NCBI GenBank assembly: GCA_028673005.1
Contig: CM054116.1
Coordinates: 74,612,838-74,676,837 of the forward strand
Source: Tanypteryx hageni
Lineage: Eukaryota > Arthropoda > Insecta > Odonata > Petaluridae
Length of the DNA: 64,000 nucleotides
Direction: 5' to 3'
Shown: in pieces, positions 29,401-43,169 of the stretch
Layout: each line of letters starts with the position of its first letter
How positions within the stretch are numbered: the first letter of the stretch is position 1
Program-made: the position numbers and the translations under genes
The notes under the pieces: model-generated
Told to the model about the DNA's origin: nothing
Seen by the model: the letters and a program-made list of their open reading frames with translations, nothing else
The model's database searches: none

Positions 29401-32400
29401 TTTGTTGGGTCCTAATTAGTGGAACCGTTGGTATTGTTCATAAACCATGAATTTCAGTAAGGGTCTTTCCCAGAAGTGTTGAAAGTAAATAAAGTCGTTG
29501 CAATCTATAAAAGGAAAGGAGATACCAAGGACACTGGTAACTATAGGCCCATAACTTTAACCCTTATTCTTTAAAAAATATTTGAAAGTGCTTTCAAAAG
29601 AAGGCTGGAAGACTTTCTTAAGGTCAATGGGGTGCTATCATACACTCAATATGGTGTTAGGAAGGGTAAAGGAACTAATGCTATGTTAACAGATGTGGTG
29701 AAATATATGCATGAGGCATTTGAGAATGAGGATGGTGTGTTATGACCTTAGTAAAGCCTTTGATACTATCAAATATGACTGCCTACTTGAGAAGTTATAT
29801 TGGTATAGTATTAGGGTAAATGCCCTGCAGTTCTGTGAAAGTTTTCTAGCCAATAAATACCAAGCAGTGTTTTGGGAAAACATTTCAGATTTGAAACCAA
29901 TCTCATATGGTGTGCCACAGGGCTCACTGTCGGGGCCCCTATTTTTATCATTTACGTTAATGACATGCATTGTGCTATGACATCCAATATTTAGCTGATG
30001 CAATTTGCAGATGACACTTCATTTATGTGTCACAATTGGGATGCAATTATCCTTGACCATAGGATGCATTCAAGCTTTCCACAAATAAATGACTGGTTCA
30101 AAGCTAATAGTTTACATTTAAATGAAGACAAAACTTGGGAGATAACTTTTATCCTAAAAGGATCTTTCATTAATGACCAGGCACCATGTAAGCTGTTAGG
30201 GCTCTGTTTTGATAGTGGTTTAACATGGCAAGTGCATATTACTAAGATGTGCTCTAAATTGTCATCTATGTATGACTTTTTTATATTAAAAATACCTGAT
30301 ACTATATCATTTGAAATTGAGAATTATATATATGGCCTTATTTCCAGGCCTTGTTACGTATGGTATATTACTCTGGGGTGGCTCATGTCATCTCAGGTCG
30401 GTGATGCTAATTCAAAAGCATTGCATCAGGATAATGGCTGGTGTTAAAAGGAGAAATACTGTAAACCACTCTTTGCAAAGTATAGAATTTTGACTTTTGT
30501 ATCATTGTATATTTTGGCACGTTTGAAATATGTGGGAGAAAATATTGATAACTTTACACAAGTGGATGATGTGCATGAGTATAATACTAGGCAATCTGGT
30601 AAATTATTTCTGCCCTCCTGAAGGAAAGCTAAAACTTTGAATAGTTTCCTTGGGTTGAGTCTGAGGTTATACAGGATGTTCCTAAATTATACCGACAAAA
30701 TGATAAGGGTTGTAGGGTGGCATGCCCGATGTGTGAAACACCCGGTCCCTGTGACCGGAGCAGTTTCCTGTTCGAGCTATAAGGTGAGAAATCTCGTACC
30801 TAAGTGCCAGGTGTTAAGGCAATCCTTGTTCTTTACACGCCACCTGTGACATGCTGCCTCGGTGCACGGTGAAATGTTTTGCTCACTCAGTTTACTTAAT
30901 ATTGTTTGTAGGCATGAGTGTATGGATTGCGGATGGTGCATTCGGTGGCACGTGTGTTAGCTGATTTATAAGATAAAGAAATTGTAACTTCGAGACTTAA
31001 TAGCATGTTTTATTAATCAAAAATTACCGTGCTGAGTATGGGACAAGATTCATTAAAGGAGGTACTCGAACTGGCGGACCCCAACCTGCAAACACAACAT
31101 GCATCTTCTGAACAATGACTGCCTCATTCGTTCAAAAATTCCCGCCATGTTGCGGATTGAATCACAAGCAGCCTGGATGCGAGGAAAAAGCTCTGCTTCT
31201 TGACCGATGCATTTTCATACATGATGCTCCTGATGTGACCACAAACAAAAAATCCAGAGGATTGAGATCCGGAGAGCGAGCTGCCCCACTGGGTGCTTAA
31301 GCACGAGATTTCTCACCTCGTAGCTCGAACAGGAAACTGCTCTGGACACAGGGACCAGGTGTTTTGCACATTGGGCATGCTGCCCTACATCCCCTATAAT
31401 TTTGTCGGTATAATTATTGGTTGTTATGTAATCCCCCGTATTCTGTTGATGAGTTTTTCTTATGGCACCATGGCATTGGCATATAAATTGCAACGATATA
31501 ACTACTTACTTTTAATGTTGTATGACATGTTCACATCTTTTAAAATGAATAAATATCTTATCTAATAAGTAACTCATATTATTATTCATTGTACAAATGT
31601 TATTCCTTCTGCAATCCTTCCACAATCCTGTGTTTGCTATGGCAAGGTATTAGGAGATTTCATTTACCTCTGCCAGAGTGTCCACTGGAGATGATTTCAA
31701 AGTACTTCTTCTTGGCAGTAGACCATTTGCTGAAGGATTTAATGAATAGCAATACCATTTTTGGAAGAAAGGTTATTTTGTTGCGAGGCTATTTCAGACA
31801 GCTCCTGCCAGTTATTTCTAGAGCTTCAAGAGGAGAAGTTGTATTATTAGGAGCAATATATGGCCACAGTTAAAAATATGGAAATTGAAAGAAAATAAGA
31901 GGACAATGCCCTATGAAAAATTTTTGCCGAGTAGCAAATTGCAGGACGACCTCTATTCCATACTCAAAAAAATTATATCTTATAACAATCATCTAGAGCA
32001 ATGTTTTTGCATTCCACGCTCCTTATGTTTATTTACAACGACTAGTAAGTAAGAGTAGTTCGTAAGCTAACTTCAAGTGTGGATCCCCATAGATACAGGG
32101 CTCCCTAAGACGCAGAGCCCTGGGCGGTTGCCCTCCATAAAGACAGCCCTGAATGGTGGTTATCTACAGCAGGGTTTCCCAAACTGTTCCGCAAAACCCT
32201 TAGGTTCCGCGAAAGCTTCATGAGGTTCCATTAAATAATAAGAATATCAGTCCAAGGGTTCCGCTGCTTCAGATAGTTTGAGAAACCCTGATCTACAGGA
32301 TAACTGCTTTTCAAAGATATGAATTATGTCGATTTCCTTTTTGGTGATGCTATTAATTTATTTGACATCATATTACTAATGAAAAAAATTTGGATAAGCT

Positions 32401-35400
32401 TCCTGGTGAAGTGAAAGAATATATCAGTATCAATTCCATAAAAGATGACAACACTCTTTATCCTCCAGTTTCTGCACAGCATAACACCAATGGGAATGCC
32501 ACCAGATAAACTCAGAATCAGAGAAGGCTTTTGCAACTGAATAGGATTAGTTGTAAGAAAGCTGTTTTTCTCAGTAATAGATGTTGAAATAATAACAGGC
32601 CATTTTCAAGGAAATAGATCCCCAGAATAACCCTCAATGCATCAGATGCAAATCCGCCACTCAAACTGAAGAGGAAACAGCTTCCAAGCAGGCTGTCACA
32701 CTCAATGACAATCAATAAGTCACAGGGCCAAACATAGCTTTATGATGCATTCTCAAGAGTGAGGAATTCTTATTCTGTCCAAGTATTTGGGCAAAAAATT
32801 ACAAAGAACCGTGTTTAAAGAAATTCTACTACAATATATGTATAAGAGGATAGACAAAGTTAATTTCAGTTATCATGCTACTTCCAAGCAAAAAATTTGA
32901 GTAAATCTGTTTTGAGGAAATAAATAATATTAAACCATAAATCAATTTTTGCTGGGTAATGTGAGTCACCTCCTTGTCCACTGGGTTGTTCTAAACAACT
33001 AATGTTTTCAAGCTAACAAAAAAACAAAACGAAATATTTCGTGGGTTGCAGCTAGTATTTTAAAATTTTCATTGTTGAATTTCATCTCCTGAAATTTTGT
33101 ATAACTTTGTAAATATGTAATATGTAATTTATATATGAAGAAAGGTTTATATATGTTTGTAGATAATGGATAAAACTTGCCACTCAACCATCTGGCCAAC
33201 TTGTGACATGTTCTTTATAATAATAATATAATATGAGCTTTTTATTGTATTTGTGTAGATTTTTTTTATTAATGCATGCATTTTTGGATCTGATGGACCT
33301 AAGTCAACCGTTTGCATAACATTTTCAAGGGAAATACGGAAAGATTTAACAAGGCAAAGCTGTATTCAAGGTGTATCCAGAAAGCCGTATTGGATTTATA
33401 TATAATTGTTGTCCTTATAATCTTCAGGTTCTTGTTTTCATAGGACAATTGGAAATCTCAAAAGACGATCAAAAGCATCGAGGGCATTTGCAGTTCCCTA
33501 CTACCAACCAAATTGCGTAATTGTAAGTTAGACTGTAGGTGAAAATGAACGTTAAAAAATCGGAGTTTATCACCGTCAAACAAAACAAAATTATCACGTC
33601 GAACTCAAGGATATAAATTGTAAGAGTAACTAGAAAAATGAAGCCCCATAGGAAATATTGCGCTTTTAGATAATCATGCTACTTTAAAGAAAAGAAGCAT
33701 TTGGATGCATAGATTCAAACGTTATAATAAGTGTTAACTCGTTACAAATGACGGTGGTAAGTACAGGATGATCATTTCATCACGCATACCATTCATATAG
33801 ACTACTTTTATCCATTTAACGAAATAAGTTACTTTAGAATCACAACATTGTATCACTTGTTCTCGCAATTAAAAACGTAGTATGCATTTTCAGCGCATTT
33901 TGTGACTAACCGAAATAGAAGTTTTTAAGATTTTTCGTTTGATGAATACTTCACTGATGTGCGTCATAAATAGATCACTCTGAACGACTCTTGTTCTTCA
34001 AGTGCATTAATTGTGATAAATTGTCGATTTAATTCAATGAACGGTAACAGTTTCTTTTCAACTACACAGTTGTACACAATGTTGCGTAGAGTCGTAGTTG
34101 TAAAGACCTAACGCATGCCAGTATTCCGAGGGTCTGGATGGGTGAGACTGCTTCGTGGTATGTTATCACATTCACATTCTTTTAGAATTGTTTCTTTGGT
34201 TATGTGGGGTACATACATGTTTTAGTTTTAATAGAACACGTTTATATATAATAAAAACTCGAAAATATTTTATGGCTTATGTTGGGTTGGAATTTGAATG
34301 TCACCAATATGCGTAAAACGACGACAAAATTTCAGTTTGTTAATGTTATCCATGTTAACTACCATCTTACTCATTTTATCGAGATATGAAGACATCTTCA
34401 TTGAAAGAGGTCCGCGTACATACATTATATTTTAGAAAACGAACTTAAGTAACGAACCGATATCGGGTTCCGAGCGCCAGCCCTATCGATGGTTTTTTGT
34501 TAGTTTCCATATACGAAGAATAGGCCTTCCACATATAATTGCAGATTGCCTTATAAGATAGTTTCATTTCATTAATATAATATGTTAATTACTCCAAAAG
34601 AAAAGAATATTTTCCCAGTCGGCCGACTGCCATGTATTTGAAACAAAAAGGTCACTTTTTATGGAGATGTCAATCAGTTTAACTTTCGCAGATTCTCTCA
34701 TTCGTCTCGAAATCGGTTTAAATGAATTGTCACCTTTATTTGCTAGTTATTTTTTCATAAAACTAAACGTCATATTTTCTTAATGTACATTTCCAAATAT
34801 AGACCAAAAGGGAGAAACATAACTTGTTAGAAATCCTATATCAACGGTAAAATTTATTATGGCACTCTAATAAGAGTTTAATATAGTACCTTATATATAC
34901 AGTGGGAATAAATTACGATGCCCCTGATGTCTTCGTGCCATAGGCCATTTCCTCGTGCTCTCCTGCTCTAGTGGACCTGGAATGTCTTTTTAGAAGCTTC
35001 AAGTTTAGAACTCCTGAACCATATTTGTATCAACTTGCTGTTTGCACTTATATGGAACCACTGAAAACTTTTTGAGTTAATAAATATTCCTTGTAGATTG
35101 CTTGCAATATCTTGTGGTACTGCATTTATAATCTGGTTGTCATTTCAAATGAAAGTTTCCTTTATGAGAAAATAATGATTTGTTATTAGGGATACTGATA
35201 ATTTTTATTCTTTCAAATTTTCAAATTGCATTTATAAGCAAATTTATTGTGAAGTCCATCTGAAAATAATAATGTTCTTTTATATAGTAGTAATTGCCCT
35301 TTTGATTGTACACTTTTTTAGTTGGTTACAGCTGTTTGGGTTATAACCAATGTGAACTTAGTTTATATAGAGTTAGTAATTAATTAAAATTGTCAAAATA

Positions 35401-38400
35401 TGAAAATATTTCAAAACTAAGACTTTTAATCATTTCTATGCTATGTAATGCATATCCCAGAAAAATTGCTAGGATAATTCGATATACAGGGTGGCCCATA
35501 AGAAACAAAAACAATCTTTCCACAAAGTTGAGCCTTCCCAAGTGGAGTTTGTGGCCCATAAGTCCCAATTGGTTATTTCAAGCAAACATGAAAAAATCAA
35601 AGTAAATTTAAAAAAAATGTTAGAAATATTAACTGATTACTCAAAGTACAAAATACAACCACCTTGATAAATATTTCTTAAGTTATTTTATTTTTCCTTC
35701 ATAATAACCATTGGGAACTTATGGGCACCCTGTATATTAAGTTTTCTTGTGTATATGGTTTTAACGTAACTACTCTGGAATTTTCTTTTTGATCATACCA
35801 AAAGTTATAGTGATAATACAGTTCATTGCATTAACAAATTTGGATGCTATTACATTTTTTCTTAATTTTATTTATTTTCAGAAAAGAAGAGAGGAATTAA
35901 GAAATTTACTTCTGTCATCACCTCCCAAAGTTTATGGTCGAGGAAGCAGTCTTAAATCTTTGAAGGATAATAATGCTACTAGTATTATTTCAAAAGGAAG
36001 GGGTTTAGGCTTGACAGAAGAAAAGAAGCCGGCAAACTCACCTGTGCAAGATTTTCATCAAAACAGTAGTCATTCCTTTTTAAGTTTGCTTGACATGATT
36101 AATGACAAATATGCAAAGAATATAGAAAACCAGCCAAAATCGCAAGACAGAGGTGGCGCAACAGACAATTCAGTATTATCTCTAGGATTTATACCTGCTG
36201 GTTACCCACTAAATTTTCATGAAACCTCCATTAGTCCAACTAAAATGAAGGGTGTGGTTAAAAAAAAAATTAAGGAAAACTCAGGAAAGAATATAAAGTT
36301 TTCTCAAAATGCAGAAGTTATTGGTAGAGGAATGAATTTGAGCTACCAAAATGAAGGATCAAAAATCAATCAAGTCACCTTTGATGCTGCTCGGAATGAC
36401 AGATATGTCTCAAGTCAACTGCAAGAAGAAATGTTCACTAGTTCTGATGAGGCTGCAATAATGCAAGTTGAAAATGTACGACAGGTAACTAAACCAGCAT
36501 GTCGTATCTTGAATCAAATATTTCGAAAAGAATCAAAAAGTGATACAATACCAAATTTAAATTTAAAGTCTGAATTTGAAAAGAAGGAAACTGAAGTTCC
36601 CTCTCCAAATACTAGTCAATCTAGTGATCGTCATAGTGCATTTACTGGGAACAATATCCTTAAAATGATGAGAAATCTCTCCAAAAACTCCAGTGAGACT
36701 CCAAGTTTAGGAGCAAGTAATGTGCAAGTAGATCAGGAGCAAATTGGTTCTAGTTTGAAGTTTGACTTGAATGGGAGCAAATCTGCCAAGTCAACTTCAA
36801 TCCCTATCGAAAAAATACAACGCTTGATGAGTATGAAAAGTCAGTCTGTTGTGGCATGCCCTGAAGAAAAAAAGGTTACAGTTCAATGTTCAAGGCCTTC
36901 TGATGGTAAGAGTGAATCTGATGGTGATGCAGAAAAATCAAGGAAAGGGAAAAATATGAATCCTCTTCACTCACTCTTCGATATTCTTAAGAAAAACAAA
37001 CCTAGTGCCAAAAGTAATGTGGAAAAAAAGGATGATAACCTGCAAACATTGGATACAGTGAATGAAACCTCCAAAGTAAAATTGGATAATAGTATTGATG
37101 AGAAGGTAGATGGTAGTTTGTTGGACTTGGAGAAATCTGAAGCTTCAAATTACCTATTGTGTTCCAGTCCAAATTACAATAAAAGTAGCACTTTAGTTTC
37201 GGAAAGCTTTCAGCATCTAGAGGTGAAATCAGTTTTGAACAATAGGTCTGACAAATGGATCAATCAAGGAAAGCTTGGGGAAGACCATAATGTTTCAAGG
37301 GAAGATGCTGAAAGGAATAGCATGCTGGAAATGAAACCTAGTAGTGAGGCTGGTGATAGTGTAGCAAGAGTTGAGGATGCAAAGGGTGATCATCTAGATA
37401 CTGCTTCACCTCCTGAGAAGATAAAGACTGCATATCTTATGTTTACTGAAGCATTGAGAGAATTGGAAAGCAGAAACAGTGGCAATTCTTTTATGGATCT
37501 CACAAACTTAAAGAAAGGATTAGAAGATTTTAGTCAGAGAGTCATAGAACAGGTGAATCATTAAAAAAATATATTTTAAAATCCTTTTGTTTGTTTTTAT
37601 TGTCATTTGATCCTACTAAATTTCTTGAAGGTTTTGTTGTTTGTGTGATGCATTTTTTGACAACCATCATTCTGGTTGGTACTTAAGATAAACATTGAAT
37701 AAACAATTAGGATGTTATTTGGATTAAGAAATTCTTCATAACAAATGCTTTTTGTGTTGTATTATGTGCAATGTTTTTTGTTGTCTTATACATTTTTTTT
37801 GTTTTAGTCAAGGTACAAACCATCTCTCACCGGGGATGAGAAACCATTTTCCAGTGAATTTAAGAATGAAGAACAGATATTAACAAGTGATTCAGCCACA
37901 GCTCATGAAAGCCCTATTAAAGAAGATATTGACCTTTTTGATGAGGTAGTTGATTCTTTTCAAATAAAATCTTGTCAACAAAGTCCAGCAATGTCTACAA
38001 TAGTTGAGAAAGATACAGCATCAATTGATTTTGATGTTAGGAACATGTCCTCTGTAAGAATTTTTGGCGTACAAGACAACGTTAATGCAGAGAATTCAGA
38101 TATCTTTTTAGATGCTGGCAAAAGCCATTCAAATAGTAGTGGAATTTCAGAGACTTCTATAATTCCTGAAAATAAATCTACAAAATACTCAGACAGCATA
38201 ACTCATAGCAGAGTAGAGAATATCGGTAAGTCAAACTCGGAGGAAATGCAAGATTCATCAAATAAAAAATTGGAATCACCTCAAGACAAATTTTCACCAA
38301 ATGCAGATATGTTTGAAAGTTCAACAGATAGTTATCAATCAATGCAAAAACAAGTAGCACCACTTACATTTGAACTTTTGAATTTGTTCTCACAGAGTAA

Positions 38401-41400
38401 ACAAGTGAAAGAGGAGGATAATGGTGGTGTTGTTGATTTGGTCAAAAGTGTGGATGAATACAAGGAAAAGATTGATGAAGCATGTCAAATAAGTGCGAAT
38501 AATACTACATCTCCTTTATCAGACGAACTCCAAGAGGAATCAAAGAATGAATTCGTATGGGATAGATTGACCAAAGCTGCTGAGACTAGTGAAAAGGAAG
38601 AGATAATTCCAGAAGTCAAACATGAGGATAAAAATAACCAGGTTTGTAACAAAAGTGATGTATACCTGGATGAGGATCTTAATATGGCAATTGAATTAAC
38701 TGGAGCAAAAAAGAGTGGTGATTTGAATGTTGAAGGCGACATTAAATTTGATGGAAAAATTGATTTGAGCTCTGAAGAAAAGGATTTCAGCAACATCCCA
38801 ATGCCAGAAAATCAATCTGTTCTTGATGATGAATTTGTGTCCAAAAAAATTGGTTCATTTGCAAAGATTTTGTCAAAAATTGAAGCAGTAGAAAAAAGTA
38901 AAACATATAATGCCATTAAAGAGGAAGGAGTATCAATAGTCAACCTTAGTGCTCGTTTACCACTCTCTGCTGGGCAAGATTTTGTGAAAAACAAAGGTTC
39001 CACATTATCCTTGAATTCCGACTGTTCTTCATCAAAAGCTACTAGCCAGTCTTCAACTTCTATAGAAACTCAATCATTAGACATACTCAAGCAGAAAACG
39101 TGAGTATTTCTGAGTATTAAATCTTTACATAATTATTTTATTGGTGAGTTTTATCATTGAAAGAGCCCTTTGTAAAATTATGGTGTTTTCTTCAATTGTT
39201 AATTATCATTATTATTATTTACTTATCAGTTGTGTTGGTACTAAACCTTTAAATATTCTTAATCCCCTGTTGTTTATTTTCTGTTGTGTTGTATCACAAA
39301 ACACTTGAACTAATGCAAATAATAGTAATCTATTGTAGTTATTGACGTGTTTGAATTAAAAAAAAAATGGTATTGAAGAGTTCAGTCTAAAGTGATGTTA
39401 TCTTCACATATCTAGTCTTGAGCCTGAAGTGGTATCCCCACCATCAGTTATCCCCTCATATCTGCCTCCATTGTTGAGGAATTCTTGGTTGTCTGGGCCA
39501 GCCATGGATGATGATTGCCTGTTTACAGCTCACCGCCTAAAGATGTGCCGTGTTCTTGTTCGTGGACATTTTCTGGCTCAGCAGATTTCAACAATAGCTC
39601 AGGCAACATTTTCTAAATCATTGCATATGGTAAGGGAAATTCTTAATCTTTTTTACTTTCTCATATAAGAACGATATAGAGAATACTATGACTGTAAAAA
39701 AAAATTTGAATTTGTGATTTTGATGATTATTTATTTTGTAATTATTTGTGGTTTAATAGGACATGTGAATCTTTTTAAAAAATCTACAATTGAAAGGAGT
39801 ATGTTGGCATAAGAAGATTCCATGTTAACATTCTGAAATTTTATATGTATAGCGAAATCCTGATATGGTAGAACTCCATTATAACACACCTCGCTATATT
39901 GCATTTTTGGATATATCGTGGGTCAAGTCATGTTCCCTAAAAAAAAATATTTTAAAGATGCCAAGTATTCAAACAGCAATGTGTACAGTCAGTTTGATGT
40001 AACTTTTTTTGTTTTACCAAAAAGGTTTTGCCACATTTCTGGGAAATGGCTAAAATAATATTTTGTGAGTAATTGTGGTTTTTTTTTTAATGGATAAGAT
40101 CCTGCAGATTGTGGTCATGACTAAAAAAGGAAATTGATGTTTCTGAAACATCAAAACCTAAGCCTTTGATAAACCTTTGTAAGCTTTGGTTTTTAAAACA
40201 CTGTTCTTCAAAAATCTCCCCTACATTTATCACTTCAGCAAGTGTAAATTACTTCATTCCAAGCTTTTTTCAGTCTCATCTATATTTTCCTGCATGTATT
40301 TAGTGTATTTACTGGTATTTGCTCAGATCGCTATGGCCGCTGTAGTCCAGGCATAGCGAAACTATGGCCCACAAGAGTATTTTATCCAGTCCATGATGCC
40401 ATTATGAAAGTGAACTGTGAAGTCTTAACACAGATAATTTCATTTTTGTTGGTTAAAATTAGGGCCAGAAAACCTTTTTTATTAATATATATACGAGTTG
40501 TCTGTGCTTGCATACTGCAAGCGCTTAAAAATCACCATTCACCAAGATCTTAACTTGTAAATAAATCAATCGACAGTATTTGAACTACCCATTTAAATAA
40601 GATAATAGTTTTAATTTTCATCTAAATTAAGGCATTCTGAGTTTTTGAATTCTCTGTCAATGGACTTCTGTCCAAGTTTTCGAATTTCAAGTTTCATGGC
40701 TCAGATCGCCCTTTTTAAGCAATTACTATAATCATCATTAAGGCAATGGCTTATATGTTATAGGAAAATTTATGTGAAAATTAGGACTTTTGTGTGTTAT
40801 GATTATGGTGTTTTCATCCGTGCCCTTAGAACATTTCCTGATAAAAAATTAATTCAAAATTATCACATTATAATATGTATGTTGTTGGCTGAAATCAAAT
40901 GGATTATAATGCAGTCTAAGCATTAAATCAATGCTATTGAAGTATGGAAAATAAATTCTCATTGAAAGGCATTGGAGTTGTTGCTATGGTAGTTCATATT
41001 TATCATTGTTGAAACACAAATTCTGCATGGATTTCAGTTTTGTCTTAAAGAAAAATAAACTTCATTCCTTCTTCCACAGTATGGTGCATGGTCTCGACTT
41101 TGAATCATAATTGTAGATAATTTAAAAAATCAATTTTATATAGCCCTGTACAGTTTTCAGTGCTTTTCTTATGGGTGTTTAAAATTGGACATTGGGGTCA
41201 AAAAACCCCTTAAATATAACATTTTCAGGAATTTCGGATTTTTTGTAGAGGTTGTACCAAATGATCTAGTATATTCATGACAAATTTCAGCTCTGTAGCA
41301 TTTCTAGAAGTACCTTAGGTTTTATATGATATATCCTATATATGTAAGAAGCAGCTATTTATAATGATATACTAGTAGAAGGTGCTTGCATCCTGCAAAC

Positions 41401-42282
41401 ATTTCATCTCACATTGAAAAAACATTAATTATAAAATTTTGAGATAATTGTAATGGTCACATCACTATCTTTCATAATTCTCTAATATTTCCTTTTTTTG
41501 AATCTTGAAGTCGTTTTCATTTTTGTAACATATCAGGAAGTTGTCTAAATTAATTCTTCTTACGGAAAAAGATCTCAACTTCCGGAGTGCCTGGAGTCGA
41601 ACCGAGAACACGTACGTATGATGTCTCATATTATCCGAAGGCCTACTCATGACATCTACAAACCCTGAAAATTTCAGCACAATATTCCTCTTAGTATTGT
41701 CTGCGCACCCAAATATGTTTTCCCTTTGCTTTTAAATGTCACGGTCTGAGAATGACATCATGACACTAAGCTACTTTTCAGTTCGTAGCACTAAGCTCTC
41801 ATTCAGTTTTATTAACACGTAAAATAAATTCCTGAAGAAAAGCATTGTCTCATAATCATGTCAGAAATATTGGGCCATTGTTATAAATTGTGTAAAATCC
41901 CGTTTTTATGCAGTAAAAATCAAATAATTGGAATAGTTCGGCACGGATTCGTGTTCTACTTTCAGGAAAAATAATCTTCATTCTTTTTCCCGTCTTCTAA
42001 TTCAGGTCCGGCATTTGTACCTTAATTAAAAGTAATTTAAAAATGCAGTTATAAAAAGGCTTGTACGGATTTAAATGGTTTTCTAATGGGGATTGAAAAT
42101 GAATGTTTTGGGGTGTAAAAGATCCCGCTGTAAGGGGAAATTTTGGAATTTTCGATTTTTACTGATTGTTTTGGACCAACACCAAGGTTCCCTCCAAATT
42201 TCATCTCTGTAGAATATCTAGAAGTACCTTAGGTTTTATATCACTATAATATATAATATATCCTCCGTAAGAAGCAGCTATT

Positions 42283-42337
<55 letters not shown>

Positions 42338-43109
42338 GGTATATCTAACAATAGTAAAAGGCTTCTTCTGTCCCTTTGTGGCTCCCTCTGTCATGCTATA
42401 AAAATGTGAATAACTCGATAATGGAACGAGATTCATTTTTATATTTGCCAGGAATGATCGACTCACATATTGTAAGATGATGACAAAAAGAAATCTCGAA
42501 AAAAGTCCTAGGTTCGACTCCAAGGTAGGCAATTCCATTTCTCATATGATAACACATACAAATCGACTTTTTGACTTGCAGGCTTTTATTCTTTTTGAGA
42601 TCTAAATTAGAAAGAATTCACCTATGATCTTTGGATCCAGCCCATTTTAAAGAAAAAACTATGAAGTTTCTTATTCCATTCATCTATTCCTGCCTACAGT
42701 TTGAAATTCCTCATGTTAAATGTTTAATTCACATATTTTGGGGAAATCTTGCCATTTTAACGGGATGTTGCCATGCCAACCCATTATATTGTTAAACCTT
42801 GAAATCCTATTGTTATTTCAATCCTTAGTGGTGAAAGTGTGCTTTGAATGCTCTTACAATTAGTACGAGAGAGAGGAGAGAGAAATTCTTTTCATAGCAA
42901 CCTATGTAAACAACATTCGTTGCGTTATTTACGAGAAGGATTTCATTTAAATGTAGAAAACTAATCATTCGCATATTAAAATTAGGTACTTAGAATCATC
43001 GTAGGAGTTTGAAACTTGAAACAACGAATGCATAAAAAAATGAGTTTGTTTTCTTGCCATCCAAAGAAAGTCAAGGCATATTTTGTTCATTTTTTATTTC
43101 ACAAAAACC

Positions 43110-43169
<60 letters not shown>

